From Guyanagaster necrorhizus (taxonomy: Eukaryota > Basidiomycota > Agaricomycetes > Agaricales > Physalacriaceae), in assembly GCF_019112545.1 (NCBI RefSeq), contig NW_025064896.1, positions 731,689-795,688 on the forward strand: a stretch of 64,000 nt of DNA. Reading direction: 5' to 3'. Shown one piece after another: positions 1 through 12,443 of the stretch; within the stretch, counting starts at the first letter, position 1; every line of letters starts with the position of its first letter. Both the position numbers and the translations under genes were made by a program. The notes below the pieces were generated by a model. That model made no database searches and was not told where the DNA came from. It saw only the letters and a list, made by a program, of their open reading frames with translations.

Positions 1-330
1 GACACTGGAATCCAATGGATTCCAACTTAGAATTGGCTACTATTAGTATATAAAACCATGTATAATCATTGTAACTACTCAGTTTGAATATCAACTTGAA
101 TAGCCATTTACACTTCATGCTCACTTCAACTTTTTTCTATCTCATCCATCAGATTCTACTCTGAAGAATATTCCTCTTCACTTCTCTGATGGAACTCTAT
201 TCTGTCTATCTAAATTCTTGGGCTCTGACTCAAGAGTGATGTTGCCAATGGCTTTGTTGATGCCCATGCACTCTGCTGGTCTCTACACATGCATGAAGAT
301 CCAGTCAATTGGCATGTTTCTAACAGTGAT
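1..330 (+). repeat. Partial LTR of the G-type Ty3 family (right end)
   Basis: This is the reverse complement of the LTRs at 11,944-12,443 and 58,737-59,228 over its whole length. It ends at 330 with the conserved ...TTTCTAACA. The polypurine tract next to the 59,228 copy fixes the orientation, so this copy points to the + strand and its left part lies outside the window. It sits inside the integrase core of the minus-strand pol that follows. The copy is CpG-poor, unlike the one at 58.7 kb. Confidence 0.8.
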
Positions 331-2364
331 TTCAAGTAGCTTGTACAGCTCTTATATAAACTGTAAGATAAATCATGAGTCTTGGTCTGAGATGATTTTG
401 TCTGGAAGACTATGATAGACATATATATGGTCTTGAAAAAGTCATACCCACTCTTCTGCATTCAAACTCATGTTGGTGGTGATAGAAATAAGTTCTTTAG
501 AAAATTGATTCATAATAGCTAGGATAGTGTTATATTCTTTAAACTCAGAGAGAGAGCCTATCATGTCTACTAAAATCATCTTCCATTTGTCTGAAGGGAT
601 CTCATTGGAGTGTAATAGTACTGCCTACTTCTGAGTGCTGATTTTGGTTCTTTGGCATATTTCACACTCTTTGATATAAGCTTCTACTAATTTTCAAAGG
701 TTAGGCCACCAATAATTCTAGGTGATCAGCTTCTATGTTTTTGTGATCTCTGAGTGTCCTGCTATTGAGTGGTCATAGCAGATGGCTATGATTTTCTCTT
801 ATAGCTTCTTGCTTGCTGAGATGTACAATCAGTTGTAGAAATAGGGTATTCTCTCCTCAAGAGTCCATTCTTCTTCTTTATTGTCAATAGCCAACTGTAC
901 TGAGTCCTCTGTGAATTTCTTTCTCTTTGCACCTTTTTAAGATTTCAGAGGCAGTTGGGAGGATTATAGCATTCATATAGAATATTTCTAGCTTGAGTAC
1001 TACTATTTTTTCATTATTCTTTTCTCCTTGATCCTGGTCTACTCTTTAGCTGAGTAGATCTGCCTTTTTGTTGGCAGCACCCAGTTTATGATGAAGGCTA
1101 AAGTGGTATTCAGCTAATTCTGTTACCCATTGTGCTTGTTGTCAATTCAGTTTTTGTGGTTTTTTGAAATACTGGAGATTTTAGTGATCAGTCTATATTT
1201 CAAAATCATATCTGGCTTCCATCAAATAATGACACCATTCATCCAAGGCTGTCATTATCATAAGCAACTCCTTATTATAGATTTTATAATTTGGTTCTGT
1301 GACAGAGAGTGCTTTTGATAGGTATGCAATCAGTTTCCACTGTCCCTCCTATTCTTGGCTAAGAATGGCTCCTAGAGCCTCTTCAGATGCATTTACTTCA
1401 ATCTTAAATCTTTCATCATCAATGAGAATGGCCAGAATGGGATCTGAACAAATCTAGTGCTTAATTTCTTGGAATGCCTGTTTCTGGGCTTTTTTTCACT
1501 TCCACTCTGCCTTTCCAGTAAGCTTGGTTAGTAGCAAGGTCACTCAGCTATATCATTCTATAAATTGTTGATAGAAGTTGGCAAATCCTAGAAAGAATTG
1601 CAGTTTCTTCTTCTTGGCTGGCATAAGCCACTCCTATACTCCTGCTATCTTTATAGAATCCATTCATAGTCTTTCTTTAGTGATAATGAGTCCTAGATAT
1701 TCTATTTTCAGGGTTTCAAACTTGCATTTTTCTGGTTTTAGATATAATTTGTTTTTTTCAAAGAATTTATAGCATCTGCTATACTATGGCTTAGTGCTTT
1801 TCAAGAGTCTTTGAGAAAATCATTATATCATCCAGATAAATGGTGACCTTCTCTTGCATGATAAGATCTTGGAAAACATTATTTATCATGGTCTGAAAAG
1901 TTGCTGGGGAGTTGGTGAGTCCAAAGAACATCACTAGTGGCTCAAACAGTCCTTGGTTGGTTTGGAATGCAGTTTTTCATTTGTCTCCTTCTTTGATTTG
2001 GATATTATTATATCTCTACTGAACATCCAGTTTGGTGAAGTATTTGGCTTCTGATAGTTTGTCTATGAGCTCAGAAATTAATGAAAGTGGGTACCAATTT
2101 TTAATGGTAGGGTCATTAAGTTTTCAGTAATTCTGAACTGGTCATAACTTTCCATTCTTTTTTTTTATGAAAAAAAGAAGGAGGCCATAAGAGACTTGAA
2201 TACTTGGATCCTTTCACTAGTTAGGTTTTCATCCAGGAATTTGTCTAACTCTTTCTGCTCAGCCCTTTCTAGTGAATACACCTTGCAGTCCAGATTGGTG
2301 TTTGCTTCTAGTATTAGTTCAATAGCATGATCTCATAGTTTCCTTGGTGGTAATTCATCAAAGT
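331..2364 (-). pseudogene. Degenerate Ty3-type pol (RT, RNase H, integrase), truncated at both ends
   Basis: Read on the minus strand, this is Ty3 pol in the order reverse transcriptase (about 2,340-1,600), RNase H (about 1,500-1,100) and integrase (about 1,000-331). The RT motif FFFIKKK lies near 2,170 and an intact YLDD motif ([11 protein letters not shown]) near 1,815-1,850. The integrase reads DMIGSLSEFKEYNTILAI at about 510-570 and stops at the first half of the catalytic core, where the LTR ending at 330 interrupts it. Many in-frame TGA and TAG codons replace Trp, Arg or Gln, and CpG is essentially absent. The right end is cut by the LTR starting at 2,365. It resembles the pol copies at 12.4-16.1 and 16.6-19.5 kb. 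Confidence 0.85.
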
Positions 2365-2819
2365 TGTTATGATTTTTTCCTTTTTTCCTTTTAATCTCTA
2401 TCTATACTTAGTCAGGGCATCTACACTGGTGCTTAGGACAATGGGACAGGCTTAGTCACTATAATAGGCTAAGTCTGCCATTGTCTTCCAACAACAACAA
2501 TGTCTCTCAACTATGGACAATACTTTTTTGTAGGCAGTAGCAATGCTCAAGGACAATAAGCACTATAATCTAGAAATGCACAATTAGTAGGGATATATTT
2601 ATCTTATGGACAAATAGTATATAAGTAGTGTAGCTCTTGCTGTATATCCCCAGCTTTGAGCTAAATTTTACCTTCACTATTCTACCTTGAACTGATTTGT
2701 ATTTGGCTTTGAGATGTAACATCATATAAACACATACAGTGAACTTAGGTGTGACTGTACAAACTCAATACAGTGTCTATTTATCATGTGTTTCAGTCAC
2801 ATGTTGCTTGAGCTTAACA
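2365..2819 (+). repeat. LTR, C-type Ty3 family (5' LTR)
   Basis: It starts TGTTATGATTTTTTCC and ends GCTTAACA. It is closely similar to 16,141-16,598 and more distantly to the LTRs at 19,555, 20,105 (inverted), 8,774 (inverted), 53,213 and 54,030. It carries a TATA-like stretch (GTATATAAGTAG, near 2,629) followed by the block AGCTTTGAGCTAAA that all family members keep. The leader and gag-like ORF follow directly. Confidence 0.9.
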
Positions 2820-5157
2820 ATTAGCTCAAAGCTTCTGTTTCCCTTTCTTTATGCATGTTAATACAAAAGAAACTAAATGCCACTATCAGCCACATCAACC
2901 TCTGATCTTACCAATGACTTCTTTAAGCTATTGGCTTCTATTATTGGAATGTTTGTAGGGCTACTTGCCATCATCCAACTTTGTTGAGAATGACAATCAG
3001 TAACTGCCTGGGTAGTCTGGCACTACCATGCCTTCAAACAAGTATAACAAATTCTATGAAATGTCACACTCAATCTCTCCTTTCATGATATTTCAGTTTC
3101 TGTCTGAACCTCCTTCCAGCCTGCATTCAGACCTGTACCCAAAGCTCAGCCTAGTAGCCTAAGTTCACAGGATGATGAGAAAGAAGAAAGACACTGATAC
3201 TCTTCAGGATCACAATGATCAAACAGCAGAAACAGCAACACTCAGCACACTGTGTTCAGAAACCTATAGACTCATCTGACAAACTTCTCTCTGGTCCCAG
3301 ACCATAAGAACAAGGACCTCTCTGATGACTTCTTTGATGCTGAGCTATCTCTTGACTCTTCTACTACCTCTTCTGAGCACAGAATTGAAAACCATGCCAG
3401 AGACTCTCTTGATACCACTCAGGTGGCTTCAGACTCTAGACACAGCTTTTTCTATGCAATCCCAGAAAGTAGCCCAGCACTATTCTAGCATGGAGACCCC
3501 TACTTCAGAGACCTCAGGCTAGAGTGAGATCATGAATTTGAAGGACTAACAGTTGCAGATAAAATCCAGTCTGCTGAGCAAGACATCACAGACATATTAT
3601 ACAAGTTACTAGTCACCATAACAGCAGAGTAGATCTGACAGCTTGCTGAGTGCTGGACCACCCAGACTCAAAATGAGTATGAGGCAGCTCAGTATAACAC
3701 ATAATACCAATGCTACCAGCATGAGCTTGAGACTGCCACTTGAGAATCTGCTTCTCCAACATGGTACAGACTCAGAACTAAAATCTCAGGCTCTTTATTC
3801 AAAAAGCCTAGCACAATAGAAACTGACCCATGGACTGGACCACCAGAAGCAGTCACTCAAAGAAAAGTGGCTCAGTAGGACATCTATTCTCCTCCTCCCA
3901 GAAACTCTAGCACCACCAGCCCAGATACCATTCTCTCAGACATCAATTTTATCCTCAATGCCTATGAGCTTCAAGTCTCTCTCAATATCTGTATCAGTGA
4001 TCACAGTATCTGATGCTTTCTTGGAGAAAGAATTGCAGGACTATTTCTCAACTCTTTCTTCTACTAAAACTTCTGCTGATATTTCTGTAAACTAGAGGAA
4101 CAGAGAGAGTGCAGCAGCAGCAGAAGCAATGCTGAGATCAGCACCAGCTGACTCCAGCCACAGTCTTCTTCTAGGCCCAATTCAAATGCTGCTAGACCCA
4201 GCACTCAAAATGAAGGGCAGCTCTCCCATAATGATCAAGGCCTCTAAACCACCAACCTATAACCTGCCTAATGACTCCTCCATCAAGGACAGTGAGAAGG
4301 ACAAGGAGGACAAGGAGAACATGGAAGAGAAGGTGCTAACTGACTGGAGAAATTGGGAATAGCACAAGCAAGAGGATCAGGCTGCCCTTAAAGCAGAAAT
4401 ACAATGTGAATAGGAGAAAGAATATTTAAGACTGTATCAAAAAGAAATGGCAGTCTTATGGAGAGACATTAGTTAATTAATGTTGTCTCTAGAAAAGGAG
4501 TATACCACTGCAGATGAAGCTGAAAAAATTGACATTTTACAGTACATCATAACCAAATAGGCTATTTTTATTTATAATAAGACACATTTCAAAGATCAAT
4601 TGAGGAAACTCCTGGCATATGAATCCAAGTAGATTCAATCTATGCTATGGACTTTCTCTATCACTCTAAAATAAGCCATATACATAGCACCATCCATTCA
4701 AACAACTAGTATCTGATATATATACTCAGACTCATCCATTCACAGCTCAGCCAGTCAGCTTGCCTGATCTCAACCTCCTCTGACAAGCTGAACCACAGGA
4801 TTCTGAAATCTCTGGACTGGCACTGAGAGTTGGCTCCTCAGTGGACAACCACTATCTGACAAGGCTGGACCCAGTGAAAAGGCCTCTGAGATAGATGACT
4901 CTAAGGCTATTAAACTTGGATTCACTGTATGAAACAGAATCATTGTGTGGAAGGAAGCATGCCTTGCAGAGAGCTCAGTTGCTGATGATAATTTGCTTTA
5001 TTCATTTCTCAGCTCATCAGCCAAATAATGACAACCACTATTTGATTAATACTCTAACCCAATAGAGGCACTACTCTAAGATGTTGCCAGCATCAATTGC
5101 AAGCCTAACTTGCTCCAGAAGCTCCACTCCTTCAAGGGCACTGATATGCAGGCTACA
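2820..5157 (+). pseudogene. Gag-like 5' ORF of the C-type element, with N-terminal hydrophobic segment
   Basis: The reading frame begins at an ATG at 2,877. The first about 35 codons read an acidic/polar start and then a hydrophobic stretch (LLASIIGMFVGLLAIIQLC), which looks like a membrane segment. The same design recurs at 53,718 and 54,536. A long Ser/Thr/Glu-rich region with many stops follows. The acidic block at 4,250-4,350 (SEKDKEDKENMEEK) matches the gag copies at 56.0-56.2 kb and, inverted, 7.0-7.3 kb. Homology to the 56.7 kb gag continues to about 5,150 and then ends abruptly at the next repeat. The copy is CpG-depleted and cannot be functional. Confidence 0.7.
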
Positions 5158-6541
5158 TGTCCAGCCCTATAATTTGCAAATTCTGCATAACACACTAGAA
5201 TATGCTAGTAACTGAGGATCATTAGCCAGTAGAGGACTATGGCTGAGGCTCCAAGCTGATAGTCATGCTAGTCACCAATACTAAGTCCAAATTGGACTTT
5301 GTAAAAATAACATAGCCTAAGAATAAAAATCCTAAGTCAGATTTGAACTTAGAAAAGTTCAGCACCACATCTTGGAAAATACTAAGTCCAAGTTGGACTT
5401 AAAAATAGTACCTCAAATAGAGCCAATTCTACATGCCACTAAGACAAGTATATTCTAAGACAGCTAGGGGTATAATACTATAGCCAGTTGTGGAGTATTG
5501 AGTAGAGATAGCATCATCCAGGAGCAGTAAGAAGAGAGACCCAATGATCTGTGGCTAGCACTGTGAGTTTTGACTCAAATGCCTAAGTCCAAATTTCCTA
5601 GGTATCAGGTGACCTAAGGGACTTAGAATTGAGAGGAATAGAGTGGATAGAACCAGTTGACTGGGCCTGATCAATTGAGCTACTAAGAATAACTCAGAGA
5701 ATTAAAACTTTGAGTAGACAGAAAGGAGTTAGGTACCCACAGGCACTGTAGGCTTAAAATAAAGCTGTGCGGTGGCCAGGCGGGTCTGGGCAAGCCTAGG
5801 GGAGTCTAGGAGTGCCGCCATTCTGGAATAATGGCATGATTCAGCTTTAAACAGGAGAAATATTATTTTGAATGCTTTATTTATAGATTCTGTACCTGTT
5901 GTTCATATATAAAAGAAGGGAATGGGGGGGAAATAGCAAGCAAGCAATCCACCCCTGCATTCAGGTCTTCTAGTCCACTGTAGCTAGTCTCTGGGACAAC
6001 GGATTTTGAGTTCTGCTTCGACTTAGTGATTTATTTAAGTTGCTTTATCACTTAGAGAGGATTGGATTGGAATAATAACTGTATTTTGGGTTTCAGATTA
6101 ATTTGGGTTTCAAACTATAAGGGTTTCAGCATCAGAATACAAGTTCTTTGGTTTTGAGGACTGCTAGACAGCCAAGAGTGCAGCTAGTCAAGCCTAAGTG
6201 CTTGATAGACTCAGTATTTGGGTTTCAGAGTTCATTGGATTTCAGAATATTCTAAGTTGATTTGGAGCACAATTTAGCATAGATTCTAAGTCCTAATTAT
6301 ACTTAAACATTGCTATAAACTACTCTCATGAGTATTGCATCTTTGAAAGCAAGATAGAGTTGAATAACTGTCTTTATTGACTGTTTCTTTGATTTTACTT
6401 AAGACTGAAAGAGTGCTTCTATTGTACTCAAAGCAACCAACCTCAACTGTATTTGGTGATTGTGTATTGAGTGGTTAGGTGTTGGTGTTTGAGAGTTCAT
6501 TCCTCATTCACCTCTCTTAGTCACTTAGCCATTACCAAGCA
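5158..6541 (+). repeat. Long LTR-like repeat (F-type), probably solo or truncated
   Basis: Positions 5,690-6,541 are nearly identical to the reverse complement of 63,159-64,000. The right end is well defined (...ACCAAGCACA). The left end near 5,158 (TGTCCAGCCC) is inferred from where gag homology stops. A TATA box (TATATAAAAG, 5,907) sets the + orientation. Unlike its surroundings it still contains CpG (for example GTGCGGTGGCCAGGCGGG at 5,766), so it inserted after most of the decay. Its two flanks come from different elements on opposite strands, so it marks a rearrangement junction. I see no internal coding region. Calling it an LTR rests on TG..CA ends, size and the TATA box. Confidence 0.6.
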
Positions 6542-8773
6542 CATCATCAGATAGCCTTGGAATCATCTTTAACCAGATCCTTCTTTGTTCTGCTTCCTTC
6601 AGCTTTATCAGATGGCAGTTGCCCACAAAGTAGTTGGCTTTCCTTGCCAGTCTATAGATTGTAGAAACTGGCTGGTCAGCTAGTTAGCTTGAGTCATGAC
6701 CATGAGAGCTGGGTTGCTAAGGTTTGGACCAAAGGTGCAGAGTATGAGTATCAACTTCAGCTTGATCAGATTGATGGAGCCATGTAGATGGCTCATTTTG
6801 GAGCTGTAGATGGCATCTATAATATCAGTTGTATATTGAATTTTGATTTGTATAGCAGTAGTTCATTGAGTTGATCTTCTGGGTGCCAATAGTTGTAAAC
6901 CAAGACAGCATATTTGATAGTGGAGTACTGTAAAATGTCCTGTTGCTCAGACAGTTCTGCATTAATGTATAATTATCTCATTTGTGACACCAACCATTTG
7001 GTGTCATACCATAAAAATATTACTTCTTCTTTGTATAAATCCTGGTATTCTCCTTCTCTAGCTCTTTGTATCTCCTGTTCCAGTGCTTTCTGATCAAGGT
7101 TTTCCTCTGCACACTTCATAAAGTCTTCAAGTCTATAGGGGCCTTCACTGCTTTTTATTTCATTCTTGTCTTTTTCAACCTCACTGCTCATTCCATCCTC
7201 ATTCTCAAGAAGAGAAGCAATAAGCTGGTCAAAGATGCTTCTCTCATGTGGTCTGATTGTCACTGGGGAGCTGATGGAGCTGGATGCTGAGCCTGGCTTT
7301 AGGGTTTCTGGAGATGGAGGTAGCAGATAGATGTGCTCAGAGACCAGCTCTAATCTTGACATGGTACCAGTTGCTGCTATGCACTCATGCTGCCATCCAG
7401 TCCTCACTATAGACTCAGAAGTTTCTGTAAAACTTCAGATTGAGGAATTGTCCAGCAACTCAACTTCTGAGAAATTGCCAGAGAGTGTGATCAGAGATAT
7501 AAGCATTAAAAGGTACTTATAGCCTATAGATGTTGAGGATGGACTTGGCATCCAAGTGGATGGTGTTAGAACTGAGAGTGTGTCAGAAAAAGAGATATTA
7601 GAGGGTCTTGGGACTGGCATACTGAGAGGGAGGTATATCATCTCTTCAGAGAGGAGGAGTTGTGTCTCTCCTGGCAGCTTCACTGGGAGTGACAGGACTG
7701 TAGAATCCTGCCCATGAGTCTGTTTTGATGGTACTGGATTCTCAGAAGGGAGACCTGAAAAGTTCAGAGCAGAATCTATATCAGCCTAAAGATTCACTCC
7801 CCAGATGGGTGGCTTTAGCCTCCTGCTGTTGCTGGCACTGTCATCTGTCTTTCTTCTCTTCTTCATATTCTTGCTGGGTTTGCACTCTAGTGTGCTCTAC
7901 AAGTTCTTCTTGAGCTTGCTCTTCTTGTCACTGCTGCTGCTGCTGTACTGTTGCATTATAGTTGAATAGGACTCAGAGGTTCCAATCCAGGAAAATTCTG
8001 TGGATGATTCTGTCCCAGACTACCAGTTCTTATCTTTATCTATCACTGTCACTACCAGGTGTCTGACCCACCCCATGGCTACTGTGGTTGGAGTGGACTG
8101 AGGGGTTGAAACTTCTGATCAGAGTTGCATAGAGTGAATTGTGTCCTGAGTGTGGTGAAACATGTTGGAATCCTGAAGCCATCTGAGGGGCATCAATAGA
8201 GTCTCTAGCATGGTCTCTAATGCTGAGTGCTCTTATAGCAGTGAAAGGACTGGAGAATAGCAAGTCATCAAAGAAGGTCACAGAGAGGTCCTCATCCTCA
8301 TAGTTAGAGATAGAGGGTGAGATCCATGAGTTTCTGAATCCCATGAGATAATGGTTTTAGTTTCTGCTGTCAGGTCAAGAGAGTTAAGAAGGGTATCAGT
8401 ACTCTTCTACTTTTTGAACATCCTCTGTATGTGAGCCACTAGGCCTAGCTTCAGATAGGGATCATTCCATGGACTGGTAGAATAGTCAGGCAGAGTCAGA
8501 GATATCATAGAGTGGCAAGTCAGGGGTTATGTTTTATAGGATTTGGTGAATGTTCTAAAATTCCTAGTAGTGTCTAACTGCCCAAGTTGTGATTGATTGG
8601 CATCCTTAACACAGCTGAATGATCACCAATAATCCTAACAATGTTCTGATAATAGAGGTAAGAAGTTCAAAGAACTCATGATTGAAGTTGAAAGATTCAG
8701 GATTGATAGATGGCATTCAGTTTCCTCCACACTATAGTGTGTGAAGAAAGAAAAGATGAAGCTTCAAGCTAAT
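6542..8773 (-). pseudogene. Degenerate gag-like ORF of an inverted E-type element
   Basis: The minus-strand homologue of the gag-like ORFs at 2.8-5.1 and 54.5-56.7 kb. The best-kept part is 7,407-6,973, 144 codons without a stop. It includes the block YRLEDFMKCAEENLDQKALE, which matches FRLEQFMKCINEETDEEVLK at about 56,090-56,150. The 5' end is the leader next to the inverted LTR ending at 8,774. The 3' end is cut at 6,542 by the F-type repeat. The rest of the element (zinc knuckle, pol) is missing here. Confidence 0.75.
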
Positions 8774-9247
8774 TATTTGACCCAAGCTGCACATGATCTC
8801 AAACACATAATAAACTGATGTCACTTCATGCTCAAGTGTTCTGTCAGAGTCCATTGATGTGAATGATGATCAGTTATGTGACAAGACCTTTGCAATTGAC
8901 TTGAGGATAGAATAGTAAGTATGTGAATAAACTTTAGCTCAAAGCTGGATTATCTCAGTGAGAGCTGTCCTACTTATATACAGTCATCTGAGATAGTTAT
9001 AAATACTACTACTAATTGTATTCTCTGTGGCTATTATGCTCATTGTCCTTGAGCATTGTTACTGTCTACAATAGGGTCATTGTGTGTCATTGGACAATGC
9101 TGTTGCATTGAAAGACAATGACCAACTGGGTTTATTGTACTGACTAATCCAGTCCCATGGCCTTAAGTGCTGATGTAGGTGCTCTGACTAAGTGTAAATA
9201 GGGGTTAGATGAAGCAAAAAGGTGATAAAGTGATAAAAATCATAACA
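8774..9247 (-). repeat. LTR of the inverted E-type element (5' LTR)
   Basis: The reverse complement starts TGTTATGATTTTTATCAC at 9,247 and ends near 8,774, next to the leader (AATTAGCTTGAAGC) that also follows the LTR at 54,030-54,481. It contains the family TATA block (inverted near 8,975) and AGCTTTGAGCTAAA. It interrupts the reverse transcriptase of the older minus-strand element on its right. Confidence 0.8.
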
Positions 9248-11943
9248 GAGTCAAGGAGATCAGAAATAAGAGGAAGAGAGTAGTGATCCTTTTTGAAGAT
9301 TTTGTTTAGGCTACAGTAGTTGACACAGAGTCAGAGTTCACTGGTCTTCTTCTTGACAAATAGGACCAGAGCCCTATGCAGAGAGCAGGACAGAGTAATG
9401 AATCTATTGTGCAGATTATCATCAATAAACTCTTATAGGACCTTGAGTTCAGATTCTGAGAGAGAATAAATGAGTCTGAGCAGTGGAGACATTCCTTCCT
9501 CAAGGTTGATTTTGAGATCATACAGCCTGTGTTCAAGTAACTTTTTGGAGAGGATATTGCTGAAGACATCTGCAAAATCATGATACTCTACTAGCACTGA
9601 TGAAAGATCTGCTGGTTCTGTGGATGTGGCTTTGGCTCCAATATTAGACAAGGAAGGCTGCAGTGTAAACTGCTGAGCATCTTCTTCTGCACTGGCTTGG
9701 ACAAATGCAGCAGCAAATATGATGGAGATCTTTGAGTGTGCTTTCATAGTAAAAGATTCTGAGAGAGGATAAGAATAGATGAGTTTATATAGGCATAGAG
9801 CCCATCAGCTACTCAGAGCAGATTTGAGATGGGGTGAAGCTCCAAAGGTTAGACTGATAGAGTCCAATGAGTGTGAAAGTCCTGAAATTAAGCTGAAGGG
9901 CTCAGAGAGAGGTGAACTATTGTCCTATGGGCATAAAAGTCTCAGAGATGCAGTGGAGGCCATGGAATTGGTTGGAGTGTGATCCTGGTTATTTAAATAG
10001 AAAGTGATACTGTTTTCAGCCCAGTCAATCAGTGGATTGTAGTGAGAGAGCCAGTTGTATCCTAGAACAAGATTGCAAGATAAATTCAGATGAGTGACAT
10101 AAAAGTCAATAGAGAAGGTGTTTTCAGAAGAAAAACAGATAGGAATAGTTGTAGTTTGAGATATATGGCTTTCAATAGAGCCATTGAATAATCAGAGTTG
10201 CACACTAGGGATAGTTTTAATAGGAATATTATTAGCAGCTATGTACTTAGTGTCAACAAAGCAGTGGCTAGAACCAGAATCAATAAGAGTGAGAAAATGC
10301 AGAATAGTAGAAGTTGGAGACCTATTGGATTTCATACTAGTTAGTAATTCTGCTGAAAGTGGAAGGTGGAAGGATTGGTTGGAAACAGATATTGCATTGA
10401 GAGTAATAACCTCTAGTGTGCAAATAGAGTCAATACAATCCTAAACTTGCATGGAGAAAACAGAGTTGCTTCTTAGTTTTTCAACTCAGTTAGAGCTGGT
10501 TTCTTAGGATTAATGTCTACTTTAGCTGCATGATCCTTGGCAGATGCTGCTGCCTTTCACTTGTTGCAATCTTTGGTCTTATATTTAGCTCCACAGAACA
10601 TACAAAGAGTGTTCTAGTGCTGGCAGTCTTTTTCTTTCTGAGTAAGATGGCCATCTTTGCCTAGCTTGTTGGCATAGGGCTTAGAGATGGTAGATTTTAG
10701 TGTGGAGCTGGAGTCCAAGGAAGAAGAGTTGAACCCCTTAGATTTGGGATTGGAAAATTGATTGGAGACCTTATTGTCTCAGTTTTCATGGGCAATTTCA
10801 GTCTTCTGGATCCAGTAGTGAGCATCAAGTTCTTAGACAAGGAAGCACATGTCATGAAGGTTGTTTGGCTTCTCATAGTAGGCCATATCATCCTTGATGT
10901 GGATGCAGAGGCCACAGTAAAAGGCATGGCAGAGGAAGTTATCTCTATATCCAATTTGTGAGGCATACTGATTGAATTAGACTATATACTTCATAATCCA
11001 GTCTCTATTATTTATCTGAAGGTGTTCTAATGCATCTTTAGCATCTCTGATGGCATCAAAGAGGCCAAAGTTGCTATGAAGCTCATCTAAAAAAGCCATA
11101 TAGAAGAATTGCCAGGCTGGCAGATCCTGCAGATTGAGGTTAAGAATGTCTGATTCAAACCAGTTAAGTGTGATGCCAGTCAGAAAGAAAATAGCATAGT
11201 TGACCTTGCTAGCATCCATTGTGAATGCAGTAGGTCTGTCATTGAAGAGACTGAAGAGAGACTATGAAAGCCTTCAGTTTATGAGAATTAGAGCTGTCAA
11301 AAGGTTTCAGTTTCTTGACTTTGATTTGAATGATGGCTAGCTTAGAGTTATTGAGAGAAGCAGAGACTCCTCATAACAGGTTCATAAATTCTAGAAACAT
11401 GTCCTACTAGTTTGGGTTGTTGCTTTCTGTGGAGCTATTAAAGCTGCTCAGACTATTGGGACCACTTAGTCCTCCTGAAAAAGAGTTTGATGGATTACCA
11501 CCAGGTTTTCATTAGATGGGAGTATGAGTAGAGATGTCTTCACCTCTGCCCTCCAAGTCTGAGCTGTCTGAATTCTCATGCATGTTGCCCAGAGATAAAG
11601 GATCTATCAGAAGGTCAGTTCAGATACTGTATATCAGGCTGGCCCATTGGACTCTATTAGTTGGCATGCTGGTGATATCAAAAGAGTTAGGGGAATTGTC
11701 ATAATTGAGTTGGCAGACAGTAAAGCTAGAGTGAGTGTAAGTTTCTCTATGGGAAGGTTTTCTTCTACTGGAGGCTGATCCAAAAAGGCCTGGTTGTTTT
11801 TTTGAGACAGAGGCTAGAATATCTTTTATAGAAAACATGTTGCAATAGGTAGGCTGAGTTTGTTTGGGATCAGCTTCTGTGGGTTGGATAAATGAGGTGG
11901 ACACAATAAAATTTTTGACTCAAGAGTTTGAGTTCAAATATAC
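9248..11943 (-). pseudogene. Degenerate gag-protease-RT of a G-type Ty3 element
   Basis: Read leftward from the LTR at 11,944-12,443, in order: gag start (about 11,900), a capsid-like stretch at 11,219-10,977 (FFLTGITLNWFESDIL), and a zinc knuckle at about 10,620-10,580 reading C-x2-C-x3-Y-x4-C, with the His of CCHC replaced by Tyr. The protease region lies at about 10,450-9,900, and the start of RT at 9,747-9,260 reads EYHDFADVFSNIL and YDLKINLEEGMSPLL. The RT is cut at 9,247 by the inverted E-type LTR, so the rest of RT, RNase H and integrase are missing. There are scattered stops and no CpG. Confidence 0.8.
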
Positions 11944-12443
11944 TGTTAAAAACATGCTAATTGACTGGACCTCTATGCACATATAGAGACTGATAGAGTG
12001 TATGGATATCAATAAAGCTATTAGCAACATCACTCTTAAGTCAGGGTCCAAGGATTTGGATAGACAGAATAGAGTTCTATCAGAAAAGTGAAGAGAAATA
12101 TCCTTCAGAGTGGAATCCAATGGACAAGGTAGAGAGGAGTTGAAGTGAGCATGAAGTGTAGATGGCTATCCAAGTTGATATTCAAACTGAGTAGTTACAA
12201 TGATTATACATGGTTTTATATACTAATGGTAGCCAATTCTGAGTCAGGATCCATTGGGTTTCAGTGTCAATATTTGCTTCTAAGTTCAGGGTCTAGATAT
12301 TACAATGTGAAATACAGATGTAAAATGATAATAGTGAAAATGAAATTAATAGGTAATGGAGAGCAGGCAGAGTCCAGTGAGTTTTGGTGATTGAATTCAT
12401 GGTTGATTGAGGTGACACAGAGGCTGGTAGCATGCATATAACA
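11944..12443 (-). repeat. LTR, G-type Ty3 family (5' LTR of the minus-strand element to its left)
   Basis: The + strand reads TGTTAAAAACATGC ... GCATGCATATAACA, 500 bp, in the same orientation as 58,737-59,228. It interrupts the C-type pol, which resumes at 12,444. CpG positions of the 58.7 kb copy appear here as TG or CA. Confidence 0.85.
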
